In this document: piece by piece, positions 45,878 to 54,623 of the stretch
How positions within the stretch are numbered: position 1 is the first letter of the stretch
Layout: every line of letters starts with the position of its first letter
Assembly (NCBI RefSeq): GCF_002980575.1
Contig: NZ_PVBS01000001.1
Coordinates: 1,736,001 to 1,800,000 of the forward strand
Length of the DNA: 64,000 nucleotides
DNA from: Sphingobacterium gobiense
GTDB lineage: Bacteria > Bacteroidota > Bacteroidia > Sphingobacteriales > Sphingobacteriaceae
Reading direction: 5' to 3'
Translations under genes and position numbers: made by a program
The notes under the pieces: model-generated
Database searches by the model: none
Seen by the model: the letters and a program-made list of their open reading frames with translations, nothing else
Told to the model about the DNA's origin: nothing

Positions 45878-46603
45878 ATGAAATCTACGATAAAAGAAAT
45901 TGAAGAACGCTTTGATAATGATGTGGAACGGTTTTCTAAACTGGAAACGGGTCAACAGACAACCTTAGATGCAACATTTAATATGGAGCTGATAACAGAA
46001 GGTATCGTCCGTCATTATCCCACACTTAAGTCTGTATTGGATATTGGTTGCGGTGCTGGTAATTATTCGGTAAAATTATCACAGAAAAAACCAGATATTG
46101 ATGTGACATTAGTTGATTTGAGTCAACCAATGTTAGACAGGGCATTAGAGAGGGTTGGTGCGGTAACACAAGGAAAAGTTGATGTACGCAAAGGTGATTT
46201 TAGATCGATTGATTTCGGAACGGAAAAATTTGATGTTATTATCGCAACGGCTGTGCTGCATCATTTGCGTAATGATAACGATTGGGAAACAGCGTTTAAC
46301 AATTTTTTTGGTTTGTTAAAAGAGGGCGGCAGCATTTGGATATTCGACCTGGTTCATCAGTCTGATACAGCATTACAGCAATATATCTATCAAGAACTTT
46401 ATGGGGAATATTTGACAGGTTTGAGGGATGAGCACTATAGAGATCATGTTTTTGCCTACATCGATCGGGAGGATACACCGCGTAGTTTGATGTATCAGTT
46501 AAATTTATTGGAGAAAGTTGGATTTAAGAAAACAGATGTTTTACATAAAAACCTCTGCTTCGCTTCCTTTGTAGCTTTTAAAACAAAGGAGTGCCACCCC
46601 TGA
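45878..46603 (+). CDS. Class I SAM-dependent methyltransferase
   Basis: The start at 45878 removes 39 unrelated leading residues of the longest frame and begins right before the conserved helix. The 241-residue protein has SAM motif I, VLDIGCGAGNYSVKL (about 53-67), motif II VTLVDLSQPMLDRA, motif III near VDVRKGDFRS, and FDVIIATAVLHHLR. The substrate cannot be inferred. It faces away from the carotenoid operon and is not obviously co-transcribed with the next gene. Confidence 0.85.
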   Translation: MKSTIKEIEERFDNDVERFSKLETGQQTTLDATFNMELITEGIVRHYPTLKSVLDIGCGAGNYSVKLSQKKPDIDVTLVDLSQPMLDRALERVGAVTQGKVDVRKGDFRSIDFGTEKFDVIIATAVLHHLRNDNDWETAFNNFFGLLKEGGSIWIFDLVHQSDTALQQYIYQELYGEYLTGLRDEHYRDHVFAYIDREDTPRSLMYQLNLLEKVGFKKTDVLHKNLCFASFVAFKTKECHP

Positions 46604-46627
46604 CATACCGTTGTCACCTGTCGCTCT

Positions 46628-46635
46628 TATCTTTG
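46628..46635 (+). promoter_or_regulatory. Candidate -7 element for the NmrA-like gene
   Basis: TATCTTTG (TAnnTTTG) lies 37 nt before the start. A TTG at 46611-46613 is only 14 nt upstream, shorter than the usual spacing. Confidence 0.4.
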
Positions 46636-46672
46636 TTCACAGACATTCTTACTCTCAAAATTAGAAAAATAT

Positions 46673-47539
46673 ATGAACATCATTGTAGGAGCCACAGGGC
46701 AGGTAGGATCATATCTTATCCAAGAACTAAAACAGCAGAACGTTCCGGTTAGGGCGCTGGTCAGAAATCTTCAAAAACTTTCTGATAAAACCATTGAATC
46801 CCGGGAAGTCGACCTATTCAATGTCGAAAAACTTGTGGAAGCGTTCCAAGGCGGAACTACGGCTTTCGTTTTGACACCCGAAAATCCGGTGTCCAACGAC
46901 ATCATCGGAGAAACCAAACATATTGTCCAAAATTATAAGACCGCGATCCAAGCGACAGGAATTAAAAAAGTAGTCGCGTTGTCTTGTATAGGAGCACATA
47001 TCAAAGGCGACACCGGCAACATTCTGATGTCCCGAATTTTAGAACAGGGATTGGATGAGCTATCTATAGAGCGGGTTTATATCAGACCTTCTTATTATTT
47101 CAGTAATTGGTTGGCCTATATGGAAACCGCTGATCAACATGGTGTCTTACCAACTTTTTTTTCCGAAGAGTTGCAAATAGAGATGCATTCCCCGATCGAC
47201 TTAGCTAAATTCATTGCTAAAGTAATAATAGACACATCATCTTCAGAAAAGAGAAAAATCTATGAACTAACAGGACAAGAAAAATACACTTCACGGGATG
47301 TGGCCGATGTCTTTTCGAAGGTCCTTAACAGGGATGTAACTGTGCAACCCATCGAAAAAGACAAATGGCAGGATACCCTTTTGTCAGTTGGCTTTACAGT
47401 GAACGCGGCACGTAATCTAGCTGATATGACACAAGCTGTTATTGATAACCTAGCCGTTCCAGAATATCCGAACGATATCATTAAACTCCCTACGACGCTG
47501 ACAGATTATTTGAAAGCATGCTATACACCATCATGCTAG
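46673..47539 (+). CDS. NmrA-like / atypical SDR NAD(P)-binding protein
   Basis: The 288-residue protein starts with MNIIVGATGQVGSYLIQEL, a Rossmann G-x-x-G-x-x-G loop. The atypical SDR group (NmrA/QOR2-like) is supported by VRALVRN, ALSCIGAH near 105-112 and RPSYYFSNW near 141-149. Such proteins bind NADP and act as redox sensors or quinone reductases. The last codons run into a decayed ABC-ATPase remnant, so the gene may once have been followed by a transporter gene. Confidence 0.85.
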   Translation: MNIIVGATGQVGSYLIQELKQQNVPVRALVRNLQKLSDKTIESREVDLFNVEKLVEAFQGGTTAFVLTPENPVSNDIIGETKHIVQNYKTAIQATGIKKVVALSCIGAHIKGDTGNILMSRILEQGLDELSIERVYIRPSYYFSNWLAYMETADQHGVLPTFFSEELQIEMHSPIDLAKFIAKVIIDTSSSEKRKIYELTGQEKYTSRDVADVFSKVLNRDVTVQPIEKDKWQDTLLSVGFTVNAARNLADMTQAVIDNLAVPEYPNDIIKLPTTLTDYLKACYTPSC

Positions 47540-47796
47540 AGATAAGGAACTTAAAATATACTACGCATCATATTCAGCGCTCGACATACCATCATTAGAT
47601 ATGAAGGAAGACATTTATTGGATCAAAGGCAAAAATGGCTCGGGTAAAAGTACAAAAATGCCTTGCGGGCCTCTTAATCATTCTCTATACGAAAGATATT
47701 GAAACGACTAAAAATAAAATAATAAGCGCAGGGAGCACTATTGTTAAGGGTATTTTCAGTTTCCCCGGAGGAAACGTTTTCAATTCACGGATTTAG
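47533..47796 (+). pseudogene. ABC transporter ATPase remnant
   Basis: The 5' end resembles an ABC ATPase start (MLEIRNLK). After a frame change the sequence reads …IYWIKGKNGSGKST…, with a complete Walker A motif (KNGSGKST). It then shifts frame again within a few codons (LAGLL is readable in a third frame) and stops at 47794-47796. The signature, Walker B and H-loop are absent. This is a decayed remnant with at least two frameshifts and a large 3' loss. The ATG overlaps the end of the NmrA-like gene by 7 nt. Confidence 0.65.
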
Positions 47797-48040
47797 ACGG
47801 CTAGGAACTCGCTGTTTGGACTGAATATGAAATAGACAGCTTGTGAAAAACAAAGTGCAGATAATGTTATCCATCAAGGTTGACGATAGAAAAGGAAATC
47901 TTTGTACTCGCGCTCATAACCATATAAAATGAAACGTTACTGGTAAGAACTTTTATCGAATTTTTAAACAGTTCCACATATTTATTGTTATTCTGATAAA
48001 CAAAAATCCGGATCAGCAGTAAATTAAAAAGATATAAAAA
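47797..48040. other. Non-coding stretch before the aldo/keto reductase
   Basis: AT-rich DNA with no ORF of protein character, no clear -7/-33 box and no strong repeat. It is probably the rest of the degraded region that holds the ABC-ATPase remnant. Confidence 0.5.
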
Positions 48041-49030
48041 ATGAGCGATATAGTTTTAAAAAAAGAACACGAACTAGGTCTTGGTGGGGTACCAATCGGC
48101 ACGGCGTTTGAAAATATTACCGACGATCAGTCACAGAAAATTTTGCAGGAAGCTTGGGATCTAGGTATCCGCCATTATGATACTTCGCCCTGGTATGGAC
48201 TCACAAAAAGTGAAAGAAGGTTTGGCGAATTTCTGAAAGACAAAAACCGTGAAGATTTTGTTTTCTCTACCAAAGTCGGCCGCTTATTTACACCGGTTCC
48301 CGAATCAGAAGTACCGCCAACGATGTGGAAAAATCCGCTGAATTTCGATTTCAAACATATGTACACAGCCGATGCGGTGAAAAAATCCATTGAGGACAGT
48401 TTAGAACGCACTCGGCTCGATTATATTGACATTGTTTACATCCACGATTTGTCGGAGGATCAGGTGGGCGATCGCTATATTTATTACCTGAAACAAGCCA
48501 AAGAAGGCGCTTTTAAAGTGTTATCAAAACTCCGTGATGAAGGGGTTATTAAAGCTTGGGGCATGGGTGTGAATAAGATCGAACCGATCCTAGATTGTAT
48601 AGAGGCTGCGGATCCTGACATCTGTTTGTCGGCTACGCAATACTCCATATTAGAACATGAAGACGCCGTGGACCGTCTGCTTCCTGCCGTTAAAAAAGCA
48701 GGCGTAAAATTGGTCTCCGGAGCGGGTTATAATTCCGGATTTATTGCTGGGAGAGACCGCTACAATTACAAGGACGTAATCCCGAAAGGAATGACCGAAA
48801 AACGGGATAAGATCGAGGAAATCGCTAAAAAATATGATACCGACATGATTACCGCAGCAATACATTTTGTGCTGACATGTGAGGAGTTTGTAGCTATTAT
48901 TCCGGGCGCAAGTTCAACCGATCAGGTTAAAAGCAATGTAAGATCCTGGAAGTCTGAAATACCGGTTGATTTTTGGAAAGAGCTGAAATCGGAAGGTCTT
49001 ATATATGAAAAAGCCCAGACTCCAGGATAA
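48041..49030 (+). CDS. Aldo/keto reductase
   Basis: An NADP-dependent oxidoreductase of 329 residues with an (alpha/beta)8 barrel. Catalytic tetrad residues are seen in RHYDTSPWYG (Asp and Tyr, about 43-52), STKVG (Lys, about 76-80) and YIHDLS (His). The SERRFGEFLKDKNREDFVFSTKVGR region matches the D-threo-aldose 1-dehydrogenase/L-fucose dehydrogenase-like subgroup. The sugar or aldehyde substrate is not fixed. It stands alone and converges with the SDR gene ending at 49226. Confidence 0.9.
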   Translation: MSDIVLKKEHELGLGGVPIGTAFENITDDQSQKILQEAWDLGIRHYDTSPWYGLTKSERRFGEFLKDKNREDFVFSTKVGRLFTPVPESEVPPTMWKNPLNFDFKHMYTADAVKKSIEDSLERTRLDYIDIVYIHDLSEDQVGDRYIYYLKQAKEGAFKVLSKLRDEGVIKAWGMGVNKIEPILDCIEAADPDICLSATQYSILEHEDAVDRLLPAVKKAGVKLVSGAGYNSGFIAGRDRYNYKDVIPKGMTEKRDKIEEIAKKYDTDMITAAIHFVLTCEEFVAIIPGASSTDQVKSNVRSWKSEIPVDFWKELKSEGLIYEKAQTPG

Positions 49031-49143
49031 TTTTGAAGTCGCAATTTGCGAATTTCTTGGCCAAATTTCATCTCTCCAATCTAATATTTCAGGCAATACC
49101 CTATGGCTAACCGTACGATCAATAAGAGTTGGGAGGGAACCGC

Positions 49144-49170
49144 TCTAAGATCGCAAAGCGTGACCTTAGA
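49144..49170. terminator. Hairpin between convergent genes
   Basis: TCTAAG and CTTAGA (49144-49149 and 49165-49170) pair, and inside them TCGC pairs with GCGTGA's GCG(T)G part, leaving one mismatch and a 3-nt loop. The hairpin lies between the aldo/keto reductase and the opposing SDR gene. No T-run follows, so it is a weak terminator candidate usable by either strand. Confidence 0.35.
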
Positions 49171-49225
49171 ACACACGCGATTCCCAATATGTACCGTTCT
49201 ATGTTCGATGACTAGGAAAGAAATA

Positions 49226-49852
49226 TTAATTCGATATACTAACTGCTTTCCCTACGTTGCTTTCAGTATGCAACTGGCACAACATAAAGTCCGCGACGTC
49301 TGCTCGTGATATTCTAAGATTGAGTTTCTTGTATTTTCCGTCAAAACCAATCTTATATCCGTTGGTCACCGCTCCACCAGTCAATGCGCTCGGTCTGACT
49401 ATAGTAAAATCCAAGTTGCTGTTGTGTATATACTCTTCCTGCAATTTGTGGTCGTTGAATGCTCTTTTGAGTAGCATGCCAAACATGATATGCTTCCAGA
49501 TAAAGTTGAGATTTCCATAGCTTTCGCCCATACCGAGTGTCGATAAACAGATCAACTTCCTGACCGCAACGCTGTTCATGGCATGGATAATATTTAAAGT
49601 TCCTAACGCCCGTATCTTACCGGCTCTTCCATCTCCTAATGCACAAAAAATCGCATTGTGATCTTTCACCGCACGTTTTACATCGTCTGCATTAGAGACA
49701 TCTCCAGTATACACATGAAGATTGGGGTGGTTTAGCGCTATGATTTTTTCTGGATTACGCACGAAAGCTGTTACCCCGTACCCTTTTTCCAACGCTTGCT
49801 TTACAATTTCTGTACCTACGGTGCCCGTTGCACCAAAAACGATTATTTTCAT
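49226..49852 (-). CDS. NAD(P)H-binding atypical SDR
   Basis: The start at 49852 gives MKIIVFGATGTVGTEIV, a Rossmann nucleotide-binding loop at the very N-terminus. An upstream ATG would add nine basic residues. The 208-residue protein has VRNPEKI, VYTGDVSNADDVKRAV and ICLSTLGMGES, typical of the NmrA/YwnB-like family. These reductases often respond to electrophilic stress and lie near AraC regulators. Here an AraC gene is 77 nt upstream on the same strand. Confidence 0.88.
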   Translation of the reverse strand: MKIIVFGATGTVGTEIVKQALEKGYGVTAFVRNPEKIIALNHPNLHVYTGDVSNADDVKRAVKDHNAIFCALGDGRAGKIRALGTLNIIHAMNSVAVRKLICLSTLGMGESYGNLNFIWKHIMFGMLLKRAFNDHKLQEEYIHNSNLDFTIVRPSALTGGAVTNGYKIGFDGKYKKLNLRISRADVADFMLCQLHTESNVGKAVSISN

Positions 49853-49929
49853 TTTTTTTGCTTTTAGTCTACGTGGCAAAATTGCAGCATATAATGCCTA
49901 GAAAATAGAATAAAAACGACAACGCTTGC

Positions 49930-50706
49930 TTATTTTTTAAATGCTTTCGGCGTTTTACCTGTGAACGCTTTGAAAACACGTATGAAATGGGACTGGTCGG
50001 CGAAACCATTTTGATAAACAATATCTGTCAGCTTGCTATAATCTTTTACGGTAAGTTGCTCCATAGAAGCCTGGAACTGGATAATTTGGGAGAATTGTTT
50101 GGGCGAAAGCCCGGTTTCATTACGAAACCGCCTTTCAAACGTACGCATGTTTAAGTTACATTTTGCAGCAATGACAAGAATGTTTTCCTGTCCTTTTGTC
50201 CTGATAATCTGTATAACTGCTTCACGTATTTTATCGTCAAGATCTTGCTTTTTTCTTTCTAAGAATGACAGTAGTAGATTTGTGATTACTTCGACCTTAC
50301 CCTCAAGGGAATCGGAAGCTTGTAATTCCTTGGCAAGCACCGTTATACCGTCGTCCGCCTTCATGTCGTCCAAATAGTAACAGTTATCGTTTATGCTTTG
50401 CGGAACGAGATTAAAAAACGTTCTCAAAACAAACGGATATAGCTGAAAAATGATGAGTAAGTATGCTCCGGAAATTTCCAGTTCAATAGGTTTAATGGTT
50501 TGTCCATAAAGAAAGATTTCAGGCATCGCTTTATCGTGCGGGTGCACTATCAGCCCATTTTCCGTCCGCTGGAACATCAGTCCGGGATAGCCATCTGCGA
50601 AAAAAGGTAAACTTGTTTTCAAGTTTCTATCCTCGCTTTCAAATACCCAGATGTTCTTCACAAACAATGAAATGGATTTGTTTGGCGCTATGCTTTGAAA
50701 ATTCAT
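49930..50706 (-). CDS. AraC-family transcriptional regulator
   Basis: The 258-residue protein has an N-terminal sensor typical of Bacteroidota AraC proteins (ISLFVKNIWVFES, LPFFADGYPGLMF). It ends in two helix-turn-helix units (IAAKCNLNMRTFERRFRNETGLSPKQF and IVYQNGFADQSHFIRVFKAFTGKTP). It is followed by the SDR gene in the same direction, its likely target. The region upstream carries a short ORF and a broken acetyltransferase gene on the other strand. Confidence 0.92.
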   Translation of the reverse strand: MNFQSIAPNKSISLFVKNIWVFESEDRNLKTSLPFFADGYPGLMFQRTENGLIVHPHDKAMPEIFLYGQTIKPIELEISGAYLLIIFQLYPFVLRTFFNLVPQSINDNCYYLDDMKADDGITVLAKELQASDSLEGKVEVITNLLLSFLERKKQDLDDKIREAVIQIIRTKGQENILVIAAKCNLNMRTFERRFRNETGLSPKQFSQIIQFQASMEQLTVKDYSKLTDIVYQNGFADQSHFIRVFKAFTGKTPKAFKK

Positions 50707-50763
50707 TGCTTCATTACTGAACTTCGTATGTCCTTATATTGCATTTCTCAAATACAAAGGGTC

Positions 50764-50865
50764 ATGGCAATATACGATTTAAAAGTCGATCAAAGAAAGC
50801 GGATGCTAAGGTATCCACTCGGTGAAAAGAACAAGAGCATTGTTTTTGACGTAAACGTTTATTAA
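50764..50865 (+). other. 33-codon ORF of unknown status
   Basis: A short ORF starting MAIYDLKVDQRKRM and ending DVNVY has fair protein character, but there is no recognised family, no promoter was seen, and it lies in a degraded intergenic region. It may be a remnant rather than a gene. Confidence 0.2.
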
Positions 50866-50897
50866 TTTTATAGGATTATCCTTTAAAATCAACGATA

Positions 50898-51081
50898 ATG
50901 AGTGATAATCTGACTATCAAAAAGCTTGCTGTCAAAGATATAGTACCTTTTGAGAAGCTTATCAACCTATTTGCGGAAGTTTTTTTTACAGGCGGACAAA
51001 GCTGATGACCATGCGGTGGACTTTTATAGAACAACAAAACCCGCATTGGAGGAACAGGTAGTTCATTTTACTTGGAGGTAA
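50898..51081 (+). pseudogene. GNAT (AAC(3)-I-like) acetyltransferase with internal deletion
   Basis: The first 30 codons (MSDNLTIKKLAVKDIVPFEKLINLFAEVF) match the N-terminus of AAC(3)-I-type GNAT acetyltransferases. After a frame change the following 29 codons (KADDHAVDFYRTTK…EEQVVHFTW) match the C-terminus of the same family. The whole acetyl-CoA-binding middle, about 95 residues, is missing. This is therefore a clean relic of an internal deletion, not a functional enzyme. It lies between the AraC gene and the DoxX-like gene. Confidence 0.65.
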
Positions 51082-51154
51082 TTGATCTCCTTATGAACAA
51101 AATATATGGAGGAATGATAAGGCCAAGTTTTGCAGATATTAAATATCTTTATCT

Positions 51155-52390
51155 ATGATGAATTATTACTGGAATTTACCAACAAAAATAGGTTTTCGCT
51201 TTTCATTCATTTTTATCTTATCTTTTATTCTGATAATGAATAATGGAGCTTTTCCATTATTTAACTATATAAATAAACCGTTCGTACAATTAATGCATGG
51301 GTTTACGCCTTGGTTCGCAAACAATGTGTTATATTATAGCTATGACTATTCGATCTTTACGAACGGTAGCGGTGACACCTCCTATGATTGGATAACGTTA
51401 CTTATCCTTTTCCTATGGGCTGTCATCGGGACTATAATTTGGTCTATTGCAGACAGAAACCGAAAAAGTTACCATACTAGCTATTATTGGTTATCAACAT
51501 TTATTCGGTATTACATCGCATTCATGTTGATAAACTATGGTGTCATTAAACTGGGTCATACGCAGATGCTTCCTCCCGGTCTAGATCGATTGATGCAACC
51601 TTTAGGCGAATTTTCTCCCATGGGATTAGCTTGGACTTACTTTGGATACTCGAAAGGATACAATATTTTTGTCGGAATTATGGAAATACTAGCGGGACTT
51701 CTCTTGTTCAGGAAAACTGTCGTATTGGGCGCTTTGATAACAATGGCGATTAGTATCAATATTATGACAGCCAATTATTTTTTTGATGTGCCCGTTAAAA
51801 TGATTTCTACTGCGTTGTTTCTATTATCATTATTTTTACTACTGCCACATATCAAACCATTATTTAATTTCCTCATACTCGGAAAATCTGTTCAGCTAAA
51901 AGCCCTCGGAAAACCAAAGTTCACCAAGCCCTGGCAAAACAAAATGCTTTTTGTTCTCAAGATAGCTGTGGTTACTATTTTCTTGGTACAACAAATCTCC
52001 GGTCTTCTTAATAGACAGAAACTTATCGAACTTTACTCCAAAAAATCACCATTATATGGAATATACTTGATCGAGCGTAGTAATGATATACGCACAACCA
52101 TACCGAAGGACTGGGCATCTATCGTTTTCGAATATGAAGGACATGCCACCATCAGAGATATGTATTACAAAAAGAAGCGGGTAAGTCCGGCAATCGATTC
52201 TACAAAGAACAAAATATCGTTAAATAACTATACGTTTGATTATTCTGTACTGGAAAATGGGGATGTACTTTTAACGAAAACGTTTAGCGATCGAACGGAG
52301 GAAGTCAAATTAATCAAACAGAACCCGGATGAGTTTGAATTGATGAAACGGGAGTTTAATTGGATACAGGAGTATCCGCACAACCGATAA
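51155..52390 (+). CDS. DoxX-like multi-pass membrane protein
   Basis: The 411-residue protein has about seven hydrophobic helices in residues 15-290, followed by an extracytoplasmic or cytoplasmic tail of about 110 residues rich in charged and Tyr residues. The central block (YIAFMLINYGVIKLGHTQMLPPG, GYNIFVGIMEILAGLLLF) resembles DoxX/SURF4-type proteins of Bacteroidota. The function is not established; redox- or lipid-linked roles have been proposed for DoxX. It stands alone and converges with the amidohydrolase. Confidence 0.75.
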   Translation: MMNYYWNLPTKIGFRFSFIFILSFILIMNNGAFPLFNYINKPFVQLMHGFTPWFANNVLYYSYDYSIFTNGSGDTSYDWITLLILFLWAVIGTIIWSIADRNRKSYHTSYYWLSTFIRYYIAFMLINYGVIKLGHTQMLPPGLDRLMQPLGEFSPMGLAWTYFGYSKGYNIFVGIMEILAGLLLFRKTVVLGALITMAISINIMTANYFFDVPVKMISTALFLLSLFLLLPHIKPLFNFLILGKSVQLKALGKPKFTKPWQNKMLFVLKIAVVTIFLVQQISGLLNRQKLIELYSKKSPLYGIYLIERSNDIRTTIPKDWASIVFEYEGHATIRDMYYKKKRVSPAIDSTKNKISLNNYTFDYSVLENGDVLLTKTFSDRTEEVKLIKQNPDEFELMKREFNWIQEYPHNR

Positions 52391-52550
52391 GAGACTGAAT
52401 TGACTTAATAATGCAAATGACCATAAAACCGATTCGCGGCGTCAATTTGCTATGTACTTACATTAGCGACTGTTCTTTTGACTTTCATAGGCCTTATCAA
52501 TTTAAAAGCACCGTGCGGTGTCCAATATTATCTAAGGTGTTTGTTGGTCA

Positions 52551-53897
52551 TCAATATACGATATTGCCTTTGTGAATAAGGGACTTCACTGGAGAAATAC
52601 GGGATACGGCTTCTGCCGAACAGCTTGCATCGATAAGGACTACGTTTGCAGCATCACCTACTTTTGGCCATTGTTGGTTTCCTTTGTCATCTAGCGGCAA
52701 AATATTTCCGGTTGCCAATTTCAAACTTCTGGACAACAGGAATTCTGTCCCATAGCCGTAAAGTTGAGCCATTACGTTAGTTTTTTGTAATACACTACCA
52801 CTTCCCCAGGTATTCCAATGATCAATGATACTGTCGTTACCTGTCATTACCGTCACATTGTGTTTGTACAATGTAGGAATTGGCATAATCAATCTGCCAA
52901 ATGGGATCGTTGATACGACACCAATACCTGCATCGCCTAATTTCTCCGCGATTTCTTCTTCTTTCGATGAATCCAATCTTCCCAATACGAAGGCGTGACT
53001 CAAGTAGGTTTTGTTTTTTAAAACCGGATTTTCATTTACTTTTTTGATTAGGTACTCTATTGTTTTCAGTCCGGATTCACCCGATTCATGCAGATGAATA
53101 TCGATACCCTTATTGTTATCTAAAGCAAGCTGCACGGTAAAGTCCATTGTTTTTTCAATAGCGCCATCTATCGAATAAGGATCAACACCACCAATAAAAT
53201 CAATATCCATTTTTGCAGCTTCTTTTAGATATGGAACTGAGTCAGTGTAGAAAACGCCATGTTGTGGAAATGCAACCAACTCCGCACCAAAACCTTTCTT
53301 CTTGTTCTCTAATGCTTTTTGAAGATTTTTAAGCGACTGCAATTTTGATGTGGGATCGATATTGACATGACTTCTTGCATAAGAAGTACCTTTTGATTGC
53401 AGCAATTCAATCAACTTTTCTGCACGATAGGTAGAAGTCTTTAACATTTCCGGCAAGATCTGTTTCTCTAATTCAATCATTCCTTTAACCCCACCTGTTC
53501 TGCTTCGGACGGCTTGCCAATCGCCACCATAAAAAGTTTTGTCTAAATGGATGTGCATATCTTTAAATGCCGGCAACATCAATAATCCTTTTGCGTCAAT
53601 AGCATTCGGATCGTTTGGCTTATTAGGTGTTATACTTTTGATTTTTCCTTCATGAATGACAATATAAAACAACCCTGTTTTAGTACGGACGATTTCGTCA
53701 CCGTCATATTCAAACCCTGTTTCTAATAAAACGTTCTTTAAAATGCAATCACTCATTGTTGATATTTTTTTCTCATTAACCATCTCCTGCGCTAAAATAC
53801 GCTCTACTCCTAATAGCTCTGGAATCAAGATTGTTCCCACAAGCCCTAACCCTGATTTTTTAAAAAAATCTTTACGTGATATCGCTGACCTTTTCAT
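52551..53897 (-). CDS. Amidohydrolase, cytosine-deaminase-like, with N-terminal export signal
   Basis: The metal-dependent hydrolase fold is shown by HIHLDKT (metal His pair, about 113-119), a later HLHESGESG (about 251-259), and VMTGNDSI (metal Asp, about 332-339), which fits the CodA/cytosine-deaminase-like branch. The first 40 residues form a signal region (ISRKDFFKKSGLGLVGT…) resembling a twin-arginine leader, but with R-K in place of R-R. If functional, the enzyme acts outside the cytoplasm, which is unusual for a CodA-like deaminase. The substrate is unknown. Confidence 0.8.
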   Translation of the reverse strand: MKRSAISRKDFFKKSGLGLVGTILIPELLGVERILAQEMVNEKKISTMSDCILKNVLLETGFEYDGDEIVRTKTGLFYIVIHEGKIKSITPNKPNDPNAIDAKGLLMLPAFKDMHIHLDKTFYGGDWQAVRSRTGGVKGMIELEKQILPEMLKTSTYRAEKLIELLQSKGTSYARSHVNIDPTSKLQSLKNLQKALENKKKGFGAELVAFPQHGVFYTDSVPYLKEAAKMDIDFIGGVDPYSIDGAIEKTMDFTVQLALDNNKGIDIHLHESGESGLKTIEYLIKKVNENPVLKNKTYLSHAFVLGRLDSSKEEEIAEKLGDAGIGVVSTIPFGRLIMPIPTLYKHNVTVMTGNDSIIDHWNTWGSGSVLQKTNVMAQLYGYGTEFLLSRSLKLATGNILPLDDKGNQQWPKVGDAANVVLIDASCSAEAVSRISPVKSLIHKGNIVY

Positions 53898-53916
53898 AGC
53901 CCAAAATTACATAATA

Positions 53917-53924
53917 CAAAATTA
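53917..53924 (-). promoter_or_regulatory. Candidate -7 element for amidohydrolase
   Basis: The minus strand reads TAATTTTG (TAnnTTTG), 19 nt before the start codon. A second copy of the same octamer at 53902-53909 is too near the start to serve. Confidence 0.35.
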
Positions 53925-54023
53925 TTCTACACCTAGCTTTATGGAGTGCCTTCTCCTTGATGGCCTATCTGTAATTGACTAATGCGAAATTCGACAGTTA
54001 CGCAAGGCACTTTTATGTTTTCC

Positions 54024-54596
54024 TCAAAACTGTTTTGGCTTCTTTTTCTCTCCTGCGAGTTCGGCAATTTCGTCTATACGTTTTTGCCGGGTTTCGGATT
54101 TTTTCGCAAGAACGAGTGATGTCAACATCATTTTCCGAACCGTTTTGCTCAAGCTTAAAAAATAGTCTTTTGAACCTTTGTGTTTTTTGAACGCTTTCTC
54201 TAAATCGTTCGGGATGATCAGCTCTTCTACTTCGTCCAAAATCGTCCATGAACCATTTTGTTTGGCGGCTTCAATAACGTCCAAACCCGCTTGTGTCATT
54301 AACCCTTCGTCAATGAGTTTCCTTATTTTTTCTTTGTTAATTTTACTCCAGGTGCTTTGCAGTTTTCGTTTGCTGAAAAACTGATGCGCTGTTTCATTGT
54401 CTATTCTAATTTTTTTGCTGTCTATCCAACCAAAGCAAAGCGCCACATCAACGGATTCGCTCCACGTGATAGACGGTTTGCCTGATGACTTAGCATAAAA
54501 AACAAGCCAAACAGATTGTTTCGACAAATGGTTTTTTTCTAACCATTGCCGCCAAGCTGCTTGGCTTGCGGGATAAAATATCTCTGTTTCGTTCAT
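54024..54596 (-). CDS. YdeI/OmpD-associated family protein
   Basis: The 190 residues match the YdeI family: start ETEIFYPASQAAWRQWLEKNH, SVWLVFYAK, ALCFGWIDSKK near 53-63, a basic segment RKLQSTWSKINKEKIRKLIDEGLM, and the terminal SKTVRKMMLTSLVLAKKSETRQKRI helix. The family was linked to bacteriocin or peptide resistance in other bacteria. Its biochemical role is unsettled. It follows the macrolide phosphotransferase by 27 nt on the same strand and may be co-transcribed. Confidence 0.9.
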   Translation of the reverse strand: MNETEIFYPASQAAWRQWLEKNHLSKQSVWLVFYAKSSGKPSITWSESVDVALCFGWIDSKKIRIDNETAHQFFSKRKLQSTWSKINKEKIRKLIDEGLMTQAGLDVIEAAKQNGSWTILDEVEELIIPNDLEKAFKKHKGSKDYFLSLSKTVRKMMLTSLVLAKKSETRQKRIDEIAELAGEKKKPKQF

Positions 54597-54623
54597 GGTT
54601 ACATTATCATCGTAGCTTAATTT

